Below are positions 1-8,522 of a stretch of 16,155 bases of DNA, one piece after another; position 1 is the first letter of the stretch, and the number at the start of each line of letters is the position of its first letter. The stretch spans positions 1-16,155 of the forward strand of contig CAAFRY010000115.1 in the NCBI GenBank assembly GCA_900765525.1, given 5' to 3'. Source of the DNA: an uncultured Blautia sp. GTDB lineage: Bacteria > Bacillota > Clostridia > Lachnospirales > Lachnospiraceae. A program made the translations under genes and the position numbers. The notes below the pieces were generated by a model that worked only from the letters and a program-made list of their open reading frames with translations, searched no databases and was not told where the DNA came from.

Positions 1-35
1 GAATAAGCAGCGGCCCTAAAAGCCGCTGCTTATTC
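1..35 (+). repeat. Perfect 14-bp inverted repeat (RNA hairpin) upstream of scfB
   Basis: Bases 1-14 are exactly complementary to bases 22-35, with a 7-base loop (CCTAAAA). The stem is GC-rich in its centre. No run of T follows, so it is not a textbook intrinsic terminator. In Clostridia the SCIFF precursor gene scfA normally lies directly before scfB, so this hairpin probably sits between the two. There it could attenuate read-through or protect the 3' end of a short, abundant scfA mRNA. The role is inferred from position; the repeat itself is seen directly. Confidence 0.8.
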
Positions 36-63
36 CATGCCTTCCTGTCAGTAGGAAATTTGG

Positions 64-70
64 AAAGGGG
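64..70 (+). promoter_or_regulatory. Ribosome binding site that decides the scfB start
   Basis: AAAGGGG ends 7 bases before the TTG at 78. It lies inside the longer reading frame that would begin with the TTG at 60, and nothing comparable precedes that earlier TTG. The site therefore supports translation from 78. Confidence 0.7.
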
Positions 71-77
71 AAACAAG

Positions 78-1460
78 TTGATTCACTGTTATAAGAACAA
101 TGGCTACAATATTGTACTGGATGTGAACAGCGGCTCCGTACATGTGGTGGATGAGCTGGTTTTTGACCTGATTCAGCAAATAGATGAAGGGAAAAACAGA
201 GAAGAGATTCACCAGGCCATGGAAAAAACTTATGGGAAAGAGGAGATTGACCAGGCTTTGTCTGAGATTGACCAGCTGAAAGACCAGGAAATGCTCTTTA
301 CCCAGGATATTTATCGAAATGCCATTGAGCATTTTAAAAAGAGAGAAACCGTTGTAAAGGCATTATGCCTTCACATAGCCCATGACTGCAATCTGGCCTG
401 CCGCTATTGCTTTGCGGAGGAGGGAGAATACCATGGGCGCAGAGCCCTGATGTCCTATGAAGTAGGAAAACAGGCTTTGGATTTTTTGATTGCAAATTCC
501 GGAAACCGGAGAAATCTGGAGGTGGATTTCTTTGGAGGGGAGCCTCTAATGAACTGGGATGTGGTGAAACGCCTGGTTCAGTATGGAAGAGAGCAGGAGA
601 AGCTTCATCATAAGAATTTCCGCTTTACTCTTACCACCAACGGAGTGCTGCTGAATGATGAGATTATGGAATTTGCCAATAAGGAAATGGCCAATGTGGT
701 TCTGAGTATTGACGGACGCCGGGAGGTTCATGATTATATGCGTCCCTTCCGCAAAGGGGCCGGCAGCTATGACCTGGTGGTACCAAAATTTCAGAAATTT
801 GCTGCTAGCAGAGGTGAGAAAAGCTATTACGCCAGAGGGACTTTTACCCGCCATAACCTGGATTTCTCCCAGGATGTGCTGCACCTGGCAGACTTAGGCT
901 TTGACCAGATTTCCGTGGAGCCGGTAGTTGCAGATGAGAAAGAGGAGTATGCTCTGAAATGGGAGGATGTTCCCAAAATCTGTGAAGAATACGATAAGCT
1001 GGCCCGGGAGATGATTCGCCGCAGAAGAGAGGGAAAAAGCTTTAACTTTTTCCATTTCATGATTGATTTAACAGGAGGCCCCTGTGTGTACAAGAGGCTT
1101 TCCGGATGCGGTTCCGGAACAGAGTATCTGGCGGTAACGCCTTGGGGAGATTTGTATCCCTGCCACCAGTTCGTAGGGGAAGAAAAATTCCTTATGGGTA
1201 ATGTGTGGGATGGTGTGAAAAGACAGGACATCTGCGAAGAATTTAAGGAATGCAATGTATATGCAAAGGAAAAATGCCAAAAGTGCTTCGCCAGATTTTA
1301 CTGCAGCGGCGGCTGTGCGGCCAATTCCTACAATTTCCACGGTTCTATCAACGATGTCTATGATTTAGGCTGTGAGCTGCAGAGAAAGCGTGTGGAATGT
1401 GCCATTATGCTGAAAGCCGCTGAGGCGGAGGACGCAGAAAGAAGGAGTAAAGAATCATGA
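78..1460 (+). CDS. scfB: SCIFF peptide maturase, radical SAM/SPASM enzyme (TTG start)
   Basis: Radical SAM enzyme that installs a Cys-to-Thr thioether cross-link in the small cysteine-rich SCIFF peptide (CteB/ScfB family). With the TTG start at 78 the protein has 460 residues and begins MIHCYKNNGYNIVLDVNSG, the usual start of the family. Residues 1 to about 85 match the PqqD-like leader-recognition domain. The radical SAM core follows, with CNLACRYC giving C104, C108 and C111, then FFGGEPL (about 152-158) for SAM binding. The C-terminal SPASM region is rich in Cys (C336, C344, C362, C392, C400, C403, C409, C413, C432), as expected for two auxiliary Fe-S clusters. The stop overlaps the secDF start (ATGA), so the two are probably translationally coupled. 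The precursor gene scfA is not in the window; it is expected just upstream. Confidence 0.93.
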   Translation: MIHCYKNNGYNIVLDVNSGSVHVVDELVFDLIQQIDEGKNREEIHQAMEKTYGKEEIDQALSEIDQLKDQEMLFTQDIYRNAIEHFKKRETVVKALCLHIAHDCNLACRYCFAEEGEYHGRRALMSYEVGKQALDFLIANSGNRRNLEVDFFGGEPLMNWDVVKRLVQYGREQEKLHHKNFRFTLTTNGVLLNDEIMEFANKEMANVVLSIDGRREVHDYMRPFRKGAGSYDLVVPKFQKFAASRGEKSYYARGTFTRHNLDFSQDVLHLADLGFDQISVEPVVADEKEEYALKWEDVPKICEEYDKLAREMIRRRREGKSFNFFHFMIDLTGGPCVYKRLSGCGSGTEYLAVTPWGDLYPCHQFVGEEKFLMGNVWDGVKRQDICEEFKECNVYAKEKCQKCFARFYCSGGCAANSYNFHGSINDVYDLGCELQRKRVECAIMLKAAEAEDAERRSKES

Positions 1461-3703
1461 AGAAAAGCAGAGGTGTACTTATTTTAGTGCTGACCGTACT
1501 GGTAACCGCATTTCTGATTTTTACATCAGCAGTGGGAATCGGCCCTACGGGAACAGGAGCTGCCGAGCACATAAAGACAGGTTTGGATTTGGCCGGCGGT
1601 GTCAGCATTACCTACGAGGCTTCTGAGGAGTCTCCCAGTGAAGAGGACATGGCAGATACTATCTACAAGCTGCAAAAGCGTGTGGAGCAGTACAGCACAG
1701 AGGCTCAGGTTTACAAAGAGGGTGACAACAGGATTGTTGTGGAAATCCCCGGTGTTACAGATGCAAATGCAATTTTAGAGGAGCTGGGTAAGCCGGGTTC
1801 TCTGTATTTTATCGCTCATAAGGATTCAGAAGGAAATGAAAATTATTCTCTGAACAGCCAGACCGGAGCTTATGAGCTGACCAAAACCATTGAAGAGATT
1901 GAAGCTGACGGCGGTATTGTTCTTACGGGAACAGATATTAAGGATGCTAAGGCTGCAGTTGCCACAGACGAGCTGAAAAATAATGAGAATGTGGTAAGCC
2001 TTTCCATGACAGAGGAGGGGGCCGAGAAATTTGCTGTGGCCACTAAAGAAGCAGTGGAGGCCGGCAATGATACCATTGGTATTTATTACGACGGAAGCTT
2101 TGTCAGCGTTCCTCAGGTACAGGTGGAAATCACAGATGGAAACGCTCAGATTGACGGTATGGCAGATGCACAGGAAGCCCAGACCTTAGCTTCCACAATT
2201 CGTATCGGCGGACTGAAGCTGGAGCTGTCCGAGCTGCGTTCCAGCGTAGTTGCGGCCCAGTTGGGAGAGGAAGCTATTTCCACCAGCTTATTGGCAGCAG
2301 CTATTGGACTGGCCCTGATTATTCTGTTTATGATTGTGGTATACAGGATTCCGGGCTTGGTTGCAGGCATTGCCCTGGTGATTTATGTGTGCCTGGATTT
2401 GATTGCCCTTAATGCCTTTGATTTAACCCTTACTTTACAGGGTATTGCAGGTATTATTTTATCTATCGGTATGGCGGTGGATGCTAACGTTATTATTTAT
2501 GCCCGTATACAGGAAGAGATTGCAGCTGGAAAAACTGTGCGTACGGCTCTCCAGAATGGCTTCCAGAAAGCATTTTCTGCTATTTTTGACGGAAACATCA
2601 CTACCCTGATAGCTGCTTTCGTATTGAATTGGCTGGGTTCCGGTACCATCAAGGGCTTTGCTCAGACACTGGCTCTTGGTATTGTGTTGTCCATGTTCAC
2701 AGCTCTGGTGATTTCCAGATTCCTCATATATGCTATTTATGCAGCAGGAGTAAGGAATCAGAAATTCTACGGAATGCGCAAAGAGAGAACGCCAATACGG
2801 TTCCTGCAGAAAAAGAAACTGTTTTTCGCTATTTCTATTATTATGGTATTATGCGGCCCTGTGGCTATGCTGGCCTATAACGGAGCCGTGGGAAGTCCCT
2901 TGAAGTACAGCCTGGAGTTCCAGGGAGGTACCTCTACCACCGTAACCTTTGAGGAAGAAATGTCTGTAAAGGATATTGATTCCAAGGTAACCCCTTTGGT
3001 AGAAGAAGTTACAGGGGATAACAATGTACAGGCCACTAAGGTAGTGGACAGCAATCAGGTGATGATTAAGACCATTACTCTGGACGTAAGCCAGAGAGAA
3101 GCCCTGGAGGAGGCTTTGGTGGATGAGTTCGGCGTTAACCCGGACGAAATTACTTCAGAAAGTATTTCCTCCACAGTCAGCAGTGAAATGCGGGCAGATG
3201 CAGTAAAGGCTGTTATCGTGGCCACAGTTCTCATGCTGCTGTACATTTGGTTCCGGTTTAAGGATATTCGTTTTGCCAGCAGCGCTGTAATTGCCCTGTT
3301 GCACGACGTACTGGTGGTGTTGGCCTTCTATGCGTTGGCCAGAGTTTCCGTGGGCAATACCTTTATTGCCTGTATGCTGACTATTGTAGGTTATTCCATC
3401 AATGCTACAATCGTTATCTTTGACCGTATCCGTGAGAACCTTGCAACAACCAAGGTGAAGAATAACGAGGCTCTGGAAACACTGGTAAATGCCAGCATTA
3501 CCCAGACCCTTACCAGAAGTATCTATACTTCTCTCACAACCTTTATCATGGTATTTCTTCTGTTCCTGCTTGGAGTTTCCTCCATACGGGAATTCGCCCT
3601 GCCTCTTATGGTAGGTATTGTCTGCGGAGGATATTCTTCTGTTTGTATCACAGGCGCACTGTGGTATGTAATGAAAACCAGGATAAAGAAAGGGAAAAAA
3701 TAA
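1457..3703 (+). CDS. secDF: Protein translocase subunit SecDF (fused SecD-SecF)
   Basis: Membrane pump of the RND superfamily that uses the ion gradient to finish Sec-dependent export. At 748 residues it matches fused Bacillus-type SecDF. SecD half (about 1-435): TM1 at 7-27; GLDLAGG at 42-48; extracytoplasmic P1 region about 60-265; LRSSVVAAQLG at 260-270, the likely counterpart of the conserved Arg of other SecDs; then five TM segments, with AVDANVIIYARIQEE at 340-354 carrying the conserved TM4 Asp (D342). SecF half (about 445-748): TM at 455-474, LEFQGGT at 486-492, five C-terminal TMs, and GYSINATIVIFDRIREN at 645-661. Most SecFs have Asp where this protein has A650 (SIND-T motif). A GGAG lies 9 bases before the ATG. 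The start overlaps the scfB stop. A hairpin terminator follows the gene. Confidence 0.95.
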   Translation: MKKSRGVLILVLTVLVTAFLIFTSAVGIGPTGTGAAEHIKTGLDLAGGVSITYEASEESPSEEDMADTIYKLQKRVEQYSTEAQVYKEGDNRIVVEIPGVTDANAILEELGKPGSLYFIAHKDSEGNENYSLNSQTGAYELTKTIEEIEADGGIVLTGTDIKDAKAAVATDELKNNENVVSLSMTEEGAEKFAVATKEAVEAGNDTIGIYYDGSFVSVPQVQVEITDGNAQIDGMADAQEAQTLASTIRIGGLKLELSELRSSVVAAQLGEEAISTSLLAAAIGLALIILFMIVVYRIPGLVAGIALVIYVCLDLIALNAFDLTLTLQGIAGIILSIGMAVDANVIIYARIQEEIAAGKTVRTALQNGFQKAFSAIFDGNITTLIAAFVLNWLGSGTIKGFAQTLALGIVLSMFTALVISRFLIYAIYAAGVRNQKFYGMRKERTPIRFLQKKKLFFAISIIMVLCGPVAMLAYNGAVGSPLKYSLEFQGGTSTTVTFEEEMSVKDIDSKVTPLVEEVTGDNNVQATKVVDSNQVMIKTITLDVSQREALEEALVDEFGVNPDEITSESISSTVSSEMRADAVKAVIVATVLMLLYIWFRFKDIRFASSAVIALLHDVLVVLAFYALARVSVGNTFIACMLTIVGYSINATIVIFDRIRENLATTKVKNNEALETLVNASITQTLTRSIYTSLTTFIMVFLLFLLGVSSIREFALPLMVGIVCGGYSSVCITGALWYVMKTRIKKGKK

Positions 3704-3710
3704 AACACAT

Positions 3711-3770
3711 AGGGACTGCCGGGAAAACCTCACATATTACAGGTTTTCCCCGACGGTCCCTTTCTTACTT
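3711..3770 (+). terminator. Hairpin terminator after secDF
   Basis: AGGGAC (3711-3716) and GGGAAAACCT (3721-3730) pair with AGGTTTTCCC (3741-3750) and GTCCCT (3756-3761). A small internal loop lies between the two stems and a 10-base apical loop closes the hairpin. A T-rich tail (TTTCTTACTT) follows. It begins 8 bases after the secDF stop and ends shortly before the recJ ribosome binding site, leaving almost no room for a separate recJ promoter. It may be leaky. Confidence 0.75.
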
Positions 3771-3787
3771 ACCAAGGAGAACAATAA

Positions 3788-5503
3788 ATGGAAAAATGGG
3801 TGGTAGCCGCCAAACGGGCGGACTTTCAGGACATAAGCCGGAAATTTGGCATAGACCCGGTAATAGCCAGGCTAATCCGAAACCGGGACGTTATAGGGGA
3901 TAAGGAGATTGATACCTATCTGCACGGGAAGCTTTCCCAGCTCCATTCCTGGAAACTTCTCATGGGAATGGAAGAGCTGCTGGATATATTAGAGAAAAAA
4001 ATCAGAGAAAACCAGAAAATCCGTATTATAGGCGATTATGATATTGATGGAATCTGCTCTACTTACATACTTTTAAAGGGCCTGGAAAGAGCCGGTGCCC
4101 ATGTGGATGTGGATATTCCCGACCGGATGAAGGACGGATATGGTATCAGCCGGGAGCTTATTGATTTAGCCCATGATGCAGGGGTGGATACTATTCTTAC
4201 CTGCGATAATGGCATCAGCGCCATAGAACAGGTGGCCTATGCCAGAGAGTTGGGCATGACGGTGCTGGTAACAGACCATCATGAAGTGCCTTATGAGGAG
4301 CAGGAGGACGGAAGTGTCTTGAAATTTCTTCCCTCTGCCCAGGCTATTGTAAATCCCAAGCAGGAGGATTGTTCCTATCCATTCAAAGGAATATGCGGGG
4401 GTATGGTGGCCTTTAAGGTGATTCAGGGTCTGTATGAAACCATGGGAATTTCAGGAAGAGAAGCGGAGTCGCTGATTCCTTTTGCTGCCATTGCCACAGT
4501 AGGGGATGTGATGGACTTGACAGATGAAAACAGGATTCTGGTTCGGGAAGGGCTGCGGCGGCTGCAGAATACAGATAACCCAGGTTTAAAAGCCCTGATT
4601 CGTGTCAATAATCTGGAAAACAGAGAAATCACAGCCTATCATATCGGATTTATCCTGGGGCCCTGCCTGAATGCCAGCGGCAGGCTCAGTACGGCAAAAC
4701 GGGCCCTGAATCTGCTTTTGTGCCGGGAGGAGAGAGAGGCCGCTCTTTTGGCCCAGGATTTAAAGGCTTTAAACGACAGCCGTAAGGACATGACAGCCAA
4801 AGGTGTGGAGGAAGCCGTAGATTTAGTAGAGAACACTGATTTAGGAAAGGACAGAGTGCTGGTTATATACCTGCCTCATTGCCATGAAAGCCTGGCGGGA
4901 ATCATTGCTGGAAGAATCCGGGAGCGGTATACCAAGCCTGCCTTTGTGCTGACAGACGGAGAGGAAGGGGTAAAGGGTTCCGGCCGTTCTATTGAGGCCT
5001 ATCATATGTTCCGGGAGCTGGTAAAGTGCCGGGAGCTGCTTACAAAATTCGGCGGCCATCCCATGGCGGCAGGATTATCACTTCCCAGGGAGAATGTAGA
5101 AGCCTTCCGCAGGCTGCTGAATGAGAATTGCTCCCTGACCCCGGAGGATATGGTGGAAAAAATTGTCATCGATGTGCCGATGCCCCTGTCTTATGTGACC
5201 ATCCCTCTGATACGCCAGCTTTCTCTTCTGGAACCCTTTGGAAAAGGAAACACAAAGCCTGTATTTGCTCAAAAGCAGGTGCGGCTGCTCCAATGCAGAG
5301 TGCTGGGGAAAAACAGGAATGTGGTGAAGATGAAGCTGGCAGACCAGTATGGTTTCCAAGGAGAAGGGGTCTGGTTTGGAGACGGAGACCTGTTTCTGGA
5401 AAAAGCGGCCCAAAAACAGACCTGGGATTTGCTGTATTATCCCTCTATAAATGCCTATATGGGGCGGGAGAGTATAGAGTTTGTCATTCAGAGTCTACGG
5501 TAG
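3788..5503 (+). CDS. recJ: Single-stranded-DNA-specific 5'-3' exonuclease RecJ
   Basis: DHH-family, metal-dependent exonuclease that degrades 5' single-stranded DNA in recombination and repair. In order: DYDIDG at 83-88 (motif I), TCDNG at 138-142 (motif II), DHHE at 163-166 (motif III), GDVMDL at 239-244 (Asp ligand), GPCLNASGRL at 291-300. The DHHA1 domain follows with HESLAGIIAGR (366-376), GSGRS (397-401) and FGGHPMAAG (421-429). An OB-type nucleic-acid-binding tail makes up about 460-571. At 571 residues it is close to the E. coli length and lacks the long extra C-terminal extension of Bacillus RecJ. AAGGAG lies 8 bases before the ATG. It is 84 bases downstream of secDF across a hairpin, so its transcription relies either on read-through or on a promoter inside secDF. 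Confidence 0.96.
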   Translation: MEKWVVAAKRADFQDISRKFGIDPVIARLIRNRDVIGDKEIDTYLHGKLSQLHSWKLLMGMEELLDILEKKIRENQKIRIIGDYDIDGICSTYILLKGLERAGAHVDVDIPDRMKDGYGISRELIDLAHDAGVDTILTCDNGISAIEQVAYARELGMTVLVTDHHEVPYEEQEDGSVLKFLPSAQAIVNPKQEDCSYPFKGICGGMVAFKVIQGLYETMGISGREAESLIPFAAIATVGDVMDLTDENRILVREGLRRLQNTDNPGLKALIRVNNLENREITAYHIGFILGPCLNASGRLSTAKRALNLLLCREEREAALLAQDLKALNDSRKDMTAKGVEEAVDLVENTDLGKDRVLVIYLPHCHESLAGIIAGRIRERYTKPAFVLTDGEEGVKGSGRSIEAYHMFRELVKCRELLTKFGGHPMAAGLSLPRENVEAFRRLLNENCSLTPEDMVEKIVIDVPMPLSYVTIPLIRQLSLLEPFGKGNTKPVFAQKQVRLLQCRVLGKNRNVVKMKLADQYGFQGEGVWFGDGDLFLEKAAQKQTWDLLYYPSINAYMGRESIEFVIQSLR

Positions 5504-5548
5504 AGGGACTTTTTTCAGAAAAACGAGAAACAAAACACGAAATAAAAT

Positions 5549-5577
5549 TTGCGTATGCAGAAAAAAGATGATATACT
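5549..5577 (+). promoter_or_regulatory. Extended -10 sigma-A-type promoter for apt-rel
   Basis: TTGCGT (5549-5554) and TATACT (5572-5577) are separated by exactly 17 bases, and a TG lies one base before the -10, making it an extended -10. Transcription would start near 5584, about 50 bases before the apt ATG. The surrounding 133-base gap is strongly AT-rich, and the site sits well placed between recJ and apt. This is a prediction from sequence only. Confidence 0.65.
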
Positions 5578-5636
5578 AAAATCTACACAAAAATCAGAGA
5601 ATTGACAATATTCGAAAAATAAAGGATGGAGATAGC

Positions 5637-6176
5637 ATGGGAAGTTGTGAAAAGAAAAAAATTGAAGATTATGTAAGAAGCATTCCGGACTTTCCGGAAG
5701 AGGGGGTTATTTTCCGTGATGTGACCAGTATCCTTCAGAATGCAGACGGTTTTGCCCTTGCCATAGATTCTTTGCAGGAACTTTTAGACGGACTGGATGT
5801 GGATGTGATTGCAGGCACAGAGTCCAGAGGATTTATTTTTGGGGCGCCTATTGCATACAATTTACATAAGCCTTTGGTTTTGATAAGAAAAAAAGGAAAG
5901 CTTCCCTGTGAAACTATCCAGCAGGAATATGATTTGGAATATGGAAGCGCCGTAATCGAGATGCACAAGGATTCTATTTTGCCGGGACAAAAAGTAGCGA
6001 TTGTTGATGATTTGATTGCCACGGGAGGAACCGTGGAGGCAGCGGCAAAGATGATTGAGCAGCTGGGCGGCCAGGTGGTTAAGATTGTTTTCCTTATGGA
6101 ATTAGCGGGATTAAAAGGGAGAGAAAGGCTTGCAAAATATGATGTGGCATCTGTAATCCGGTATGAAGGTAAATAG
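5637..6176 (+). CDS. apt: Adenine phosphoribosyltransferase
   Basis: Cytoplasmic purine-salvage enzyme: adenine + PRPP gives AMP + pyrophosphate. The 179 residues match the usual length of the family (about 170-185). The N-terminus has the family pattern IPDFPEEGVIFRDVT (16-30). The hallmark AGTESRGFIFG is at 59-69, the flexible-loop region IRKKGKLP at 83-90, and the PRPP-binding motif VDDLIATGGT at 123-132. GGAG lies 5 bases before the ATG. Only 17 bases separate it from rel. This apt-rel pairing is common in Firmicutes and links AMP supply with (p)ppGpp control. A good promoter lies about 60 bases upstream. Confidence 0.97.
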   Translation: MGSCEKKKIEDYVRSIPDFPEEGVIFRDVTSILQNADGFALAIDSLQELLDGLDVDVIAGTESRGFIFGAPIAYNLHKPLVLIRKKGKLPCETIQQEYDLEYGSAVIEMHKDSILPGQKVAIVDDLIATGGTVEAAAKMIEQLGGQVVKIVFLMELAGLKGRERLAKYDVASVIRYEGK

Positions 6177-6193
6177 AAAGCAGGTGGTGTCAT

Positions 6194-8503
6194 ATGGAAG
6201 AAAAAAGAGAATCAACCCTGCGGGAAGATGAGATTGAGAAAATTAAAAAGGCTGATGCCAGTGTAAAGGCCATGGAGGATTTTACCAGTCCGGAGGTGCT
6301 GTATGACGAGCTGATTGCCAGCGTAAAGAAATACCATCCGTCCACGGACATTTCCATGATAGAAAAGGCCTTTAATATAGCAAATAATGCCCATAAGGGC
6401 CAGGTGAGAAAATCAGGAGAGCCCTATATCATACATCCACTGTGTGTGGGCATTATTCTGGCGGATTTGGAGCTGGATAAAGAGACTATTGTGGCGGGTC
6501 TGCTCCATGATGTAGTGGAAGATACGGTAATGACCGGCCAGGAAATCTGTCAGGAGTTCGGAGCTGAGGTGGAGCTGCTGGTGGACGGTGTTACCAAGCT
6601 GGGACAGTTGAGCTACTCTGCAGATAAAGTAGAGGTCCAGGCGGAAAATTTAAGAAAAATGTTCCTGGCTATGGCTAAGGATATTAGAGTTATCCTTATT
6701 AAGCTGGCCGACCGTCTGCATAATATGAGGACTCTGAAATATATGACTCCGGCCAAGCAGAAGGAAAAGGCCAGAGAAACCATGGACATCTATGCACCCA
6801 TTGCCCAGAGGCTGGGTATTTCCAAGGTGAAGATAGAGCTGGATGATTTGTCCCTGAAATATCTGAAGCCTGAGGTGTATTACGATTTAGTAGAGAAGAT
6901 AAACCTGAAGAAAAGCGAGCGCCAGGCTTTTATTGACCAGATTGTAGGGGATGTGAGAAAGCACATTGAAAATGCCGGCATCCATGCCCAGATTGACGGC
7001 AGGATTAAGCATTTCTTCAGCATATATAAGAAGATGGTAAACCAGGATAAGACCCTGGAACAAATATATGATTTATTTGCGGTCCGCATCATTGTGGACA
7101 CGGTAAAAGACTGTTATGCCTGTCTGGGAATCATCCATGAGATGTATAAGCCAATACCAGGGCGGTTTAAGGACTATATTGCAATGCCAAAACCCAATAT
7201 GTACCAGTCACTTCATACTACCTTGATTGGCCCCTCAGGACAGCCTTTTGAAATCCAGATTCGTACCTTTGACATGCACAGAACGGCTGAATACGGTATT
7301 GCCGCCCATTGGAAGTATAAAGAGGTTTCCAATAACGGGAAGGTCAATGTGACCCAGTCTGAGGAAGAAAAGATGAGCTGGCTCCGTCAGATTTTGGAAT
7401 GGCAAAGGGACATGTCTGATAACAAAGAATTTTTAAGTCTGTTAAAAAGTGACTTGGATTTGTTTTCAGAGAGTGTCTACTGCTTCACTCCTGCAGGAGA
7501 TGTGAAGACACTGCCAAACGGCTCCACACCCATTGATTTCGCTTACAATGTTCACAGTGCTGTGGGAAATAAAATGGTAGGGGCCAGAGTCAACGGCAAG
7601 CTGGTTCCCATTGAATATGTGATTAAAAATGGAGACAGGGTGGAAATCATTACTTCCCAGAACTCCAAAGGCCCCAGCCGTGACTGGCTGAAGGTGGTAA
7701 AAAGCACCCAGGCCAAAAATAAGATTAACCAGTGGTTCAAGCAGGAACTGAAAGAAGATAACATACTGAAAGGCAAGGATATGCTTTCTCAGTATGCAAA
7801 GGTAAAAGGCGTGAATCTGGGAGTTATCCTGAAGCCCAAATATCAGGAAGCAGTCATGAAAAAATACGGTTTCCGGGACTGGGATTCTGTGCTGGCTGCT
7901 TTAGGACACGGGGGCCTGAAGGAGGGCCAGATTCTCAATAAACTCCAGGAAGTTTACAATAAGGAACACAAAGCAGAGCTGACAGATGAGAAGGTGCTGG
8001 AGGCTGCTGCAGACAATAAGGAGAAGCTTCACATCAGTAAGATAAAAGGCGGCATTGTGGTAAAAGGAATTCATGATGTGGCAGTGCGCTTCTCCAAATG
8101 CTGCAATCCTATTCCGGGAGACGAGATTGTGGGCTATGTTACCAGAGGAAGAGGAGTGACTATCCACCGGACGGATTGTGTCAACGTTATCAATATGTCA
8201 GGAGATGACAGAAACCGTCTGATTGATGCAGAATGGCAGGCACCGGACAACAGCCAAGGGGAGCGGTATATTGCGGAATTGAACGTATATGCCTATAACC
8301 GCACCGGGCTGATTGTAGATATTTCCAAGATTTTTACAGAGAGGAAAATAGATATTTCCGCTTTAAATACCAGAACCAGCAAGCAGGGAACCGCAACCAT
8401 CAATATTTCCTTTGAGGTTTGCAGTAAGGAAGAGCTGAACAGCCTTATTGAGAAAATCCGTCAGATTGAAAGCGTTAAGGATATTGAGCGGACCGCAGGC
8501 TGA
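6194..8503 (+). CDS. rel: Bifunctional (p)ppGpp synthetase/hydrolase (RelA/SpoT family)
   Basis: Long RSH protein of the stringent response, which makes (p)ppGpp from ATP and GTP/GDP on stalled ribosomes and hydrolyses it again. 769 residues, family-typical. HD hydrolase domain: RKSGEPYIIHP (72-82), LLHDVVEDT (103-111) with H105/D106, and KLADRLHNMRTL (170-181), so hydrolase residues are intact. Synthetase domain: RIIVDTVKDCY (298-308), GRFKDYIAMPKPNMYQSLH (323-341) and EIQIRT (353-358), also intact. TGS domain about 425-487, helical region to about 590, zinc-finger/conserved-cysteine region with C636, C637 and C662, and a C-terminal ACT domain about 692-765. AGGTGG lies 6 bases before the ATG. 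It follows apt by 17 bases and precedes the MBL-fold gene by 19. Confidence 0.97.
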   Translation: MEEKRESTLREDEIEKIKKADASVKAMEDFTSPEVLYDELIASVKKYHPSTDISMIEKAFNIANNAHKGQVRKSGEPYIIHPLCVGIILADLELDKETIVAGLLHDVVEDTVMTGQEICQEFGAEVELLVDGVTKLGQLSYSADKVEVQAENLRKMFLAMAKDIRVILIKLADRLHNMRTLKYMTPAKQKEKARETMDIYAPIAQRLGISKVKIELDDLSLKYLKPEVYYDLVEKINLKKSERQAFIDQIVGDVRKHIENAGIHAQIDGRIKHFFSIYKKMVNQDKTLEQIYDLFAVRIIVDTVKDCYACLGIIHEMYKPIPGRFKDYIAMPKPNMYQSLHTTLIGPSGQPFEIQIRTFDMHRTAEYGIAAHWKYKEVSNNGKVNVTQSEEEKMSWLRQILEWQRDMSDNKEFLSLLKSDLDLFSESVYCFTPAGDVKTLPNGSTPIDFAYNVHSAVGNKMVGARVNGKLVPIEYVIKNGDRVEIITSQNSKGPSRDWLKVVKSTQAKNKINQWFKQELKEDNILKGKDMLSQYAKVKGVNLGVILKPKYQEAVMKKYGFRDWDSVLAALGHGGLKEGQILNKLQEVYNKEHKAELTDEKVLEAAADNKEKLHISKIKGGIVVKGIHDVAVRFSKCCNPIPGDEIVGYVTRGRGVTIHRTDCVNVINMSGDDRNRLIDAEWQAPDNSQGERYIAELNVYAYNRTGLIVDISKIFTERKIDISALNTRTSKQGTATINISFEVCSKEELNSLIEKIRQIESVKDIERTAG

Positions 8504-8522
8504 GGATAATGGAGATTAGCCT

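Noticed and set aside
42..57. TTCCT/AGGAA inverted repeat upstream of scfB
   Set aside because: Only 5 bp and it does not cover the ribosome binding site; likely chance.
60..77. Earlier TTG start for scfB at 60
   Set aside because: It would place the ribosome binding site inside the gene, and the six extra residues do not match the family start; the TTG at 78 fits both.
3155..3733. Minus-strand open frame of 192 codons opposite the SecF end
   Set aside because: It lies wholly against a conserved gene and its terminator, has low-complexity His/Gln/Asn-rich content, and shows no recognisable domain; an antisense shadow.
5492..5515. Weak hairpin with six T at the end of recJ
   Set aside because: The stem is only about 5 bp, including a wobble, and overlaps the stop codon; too weak to call a terminator.
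5602..5630. TTGACA at 5602-5607 as a -35 element
   Set aside because: The bases 17 positions downstream (GATGGA) are no -10, and the region is already the apt ribosome binding site.
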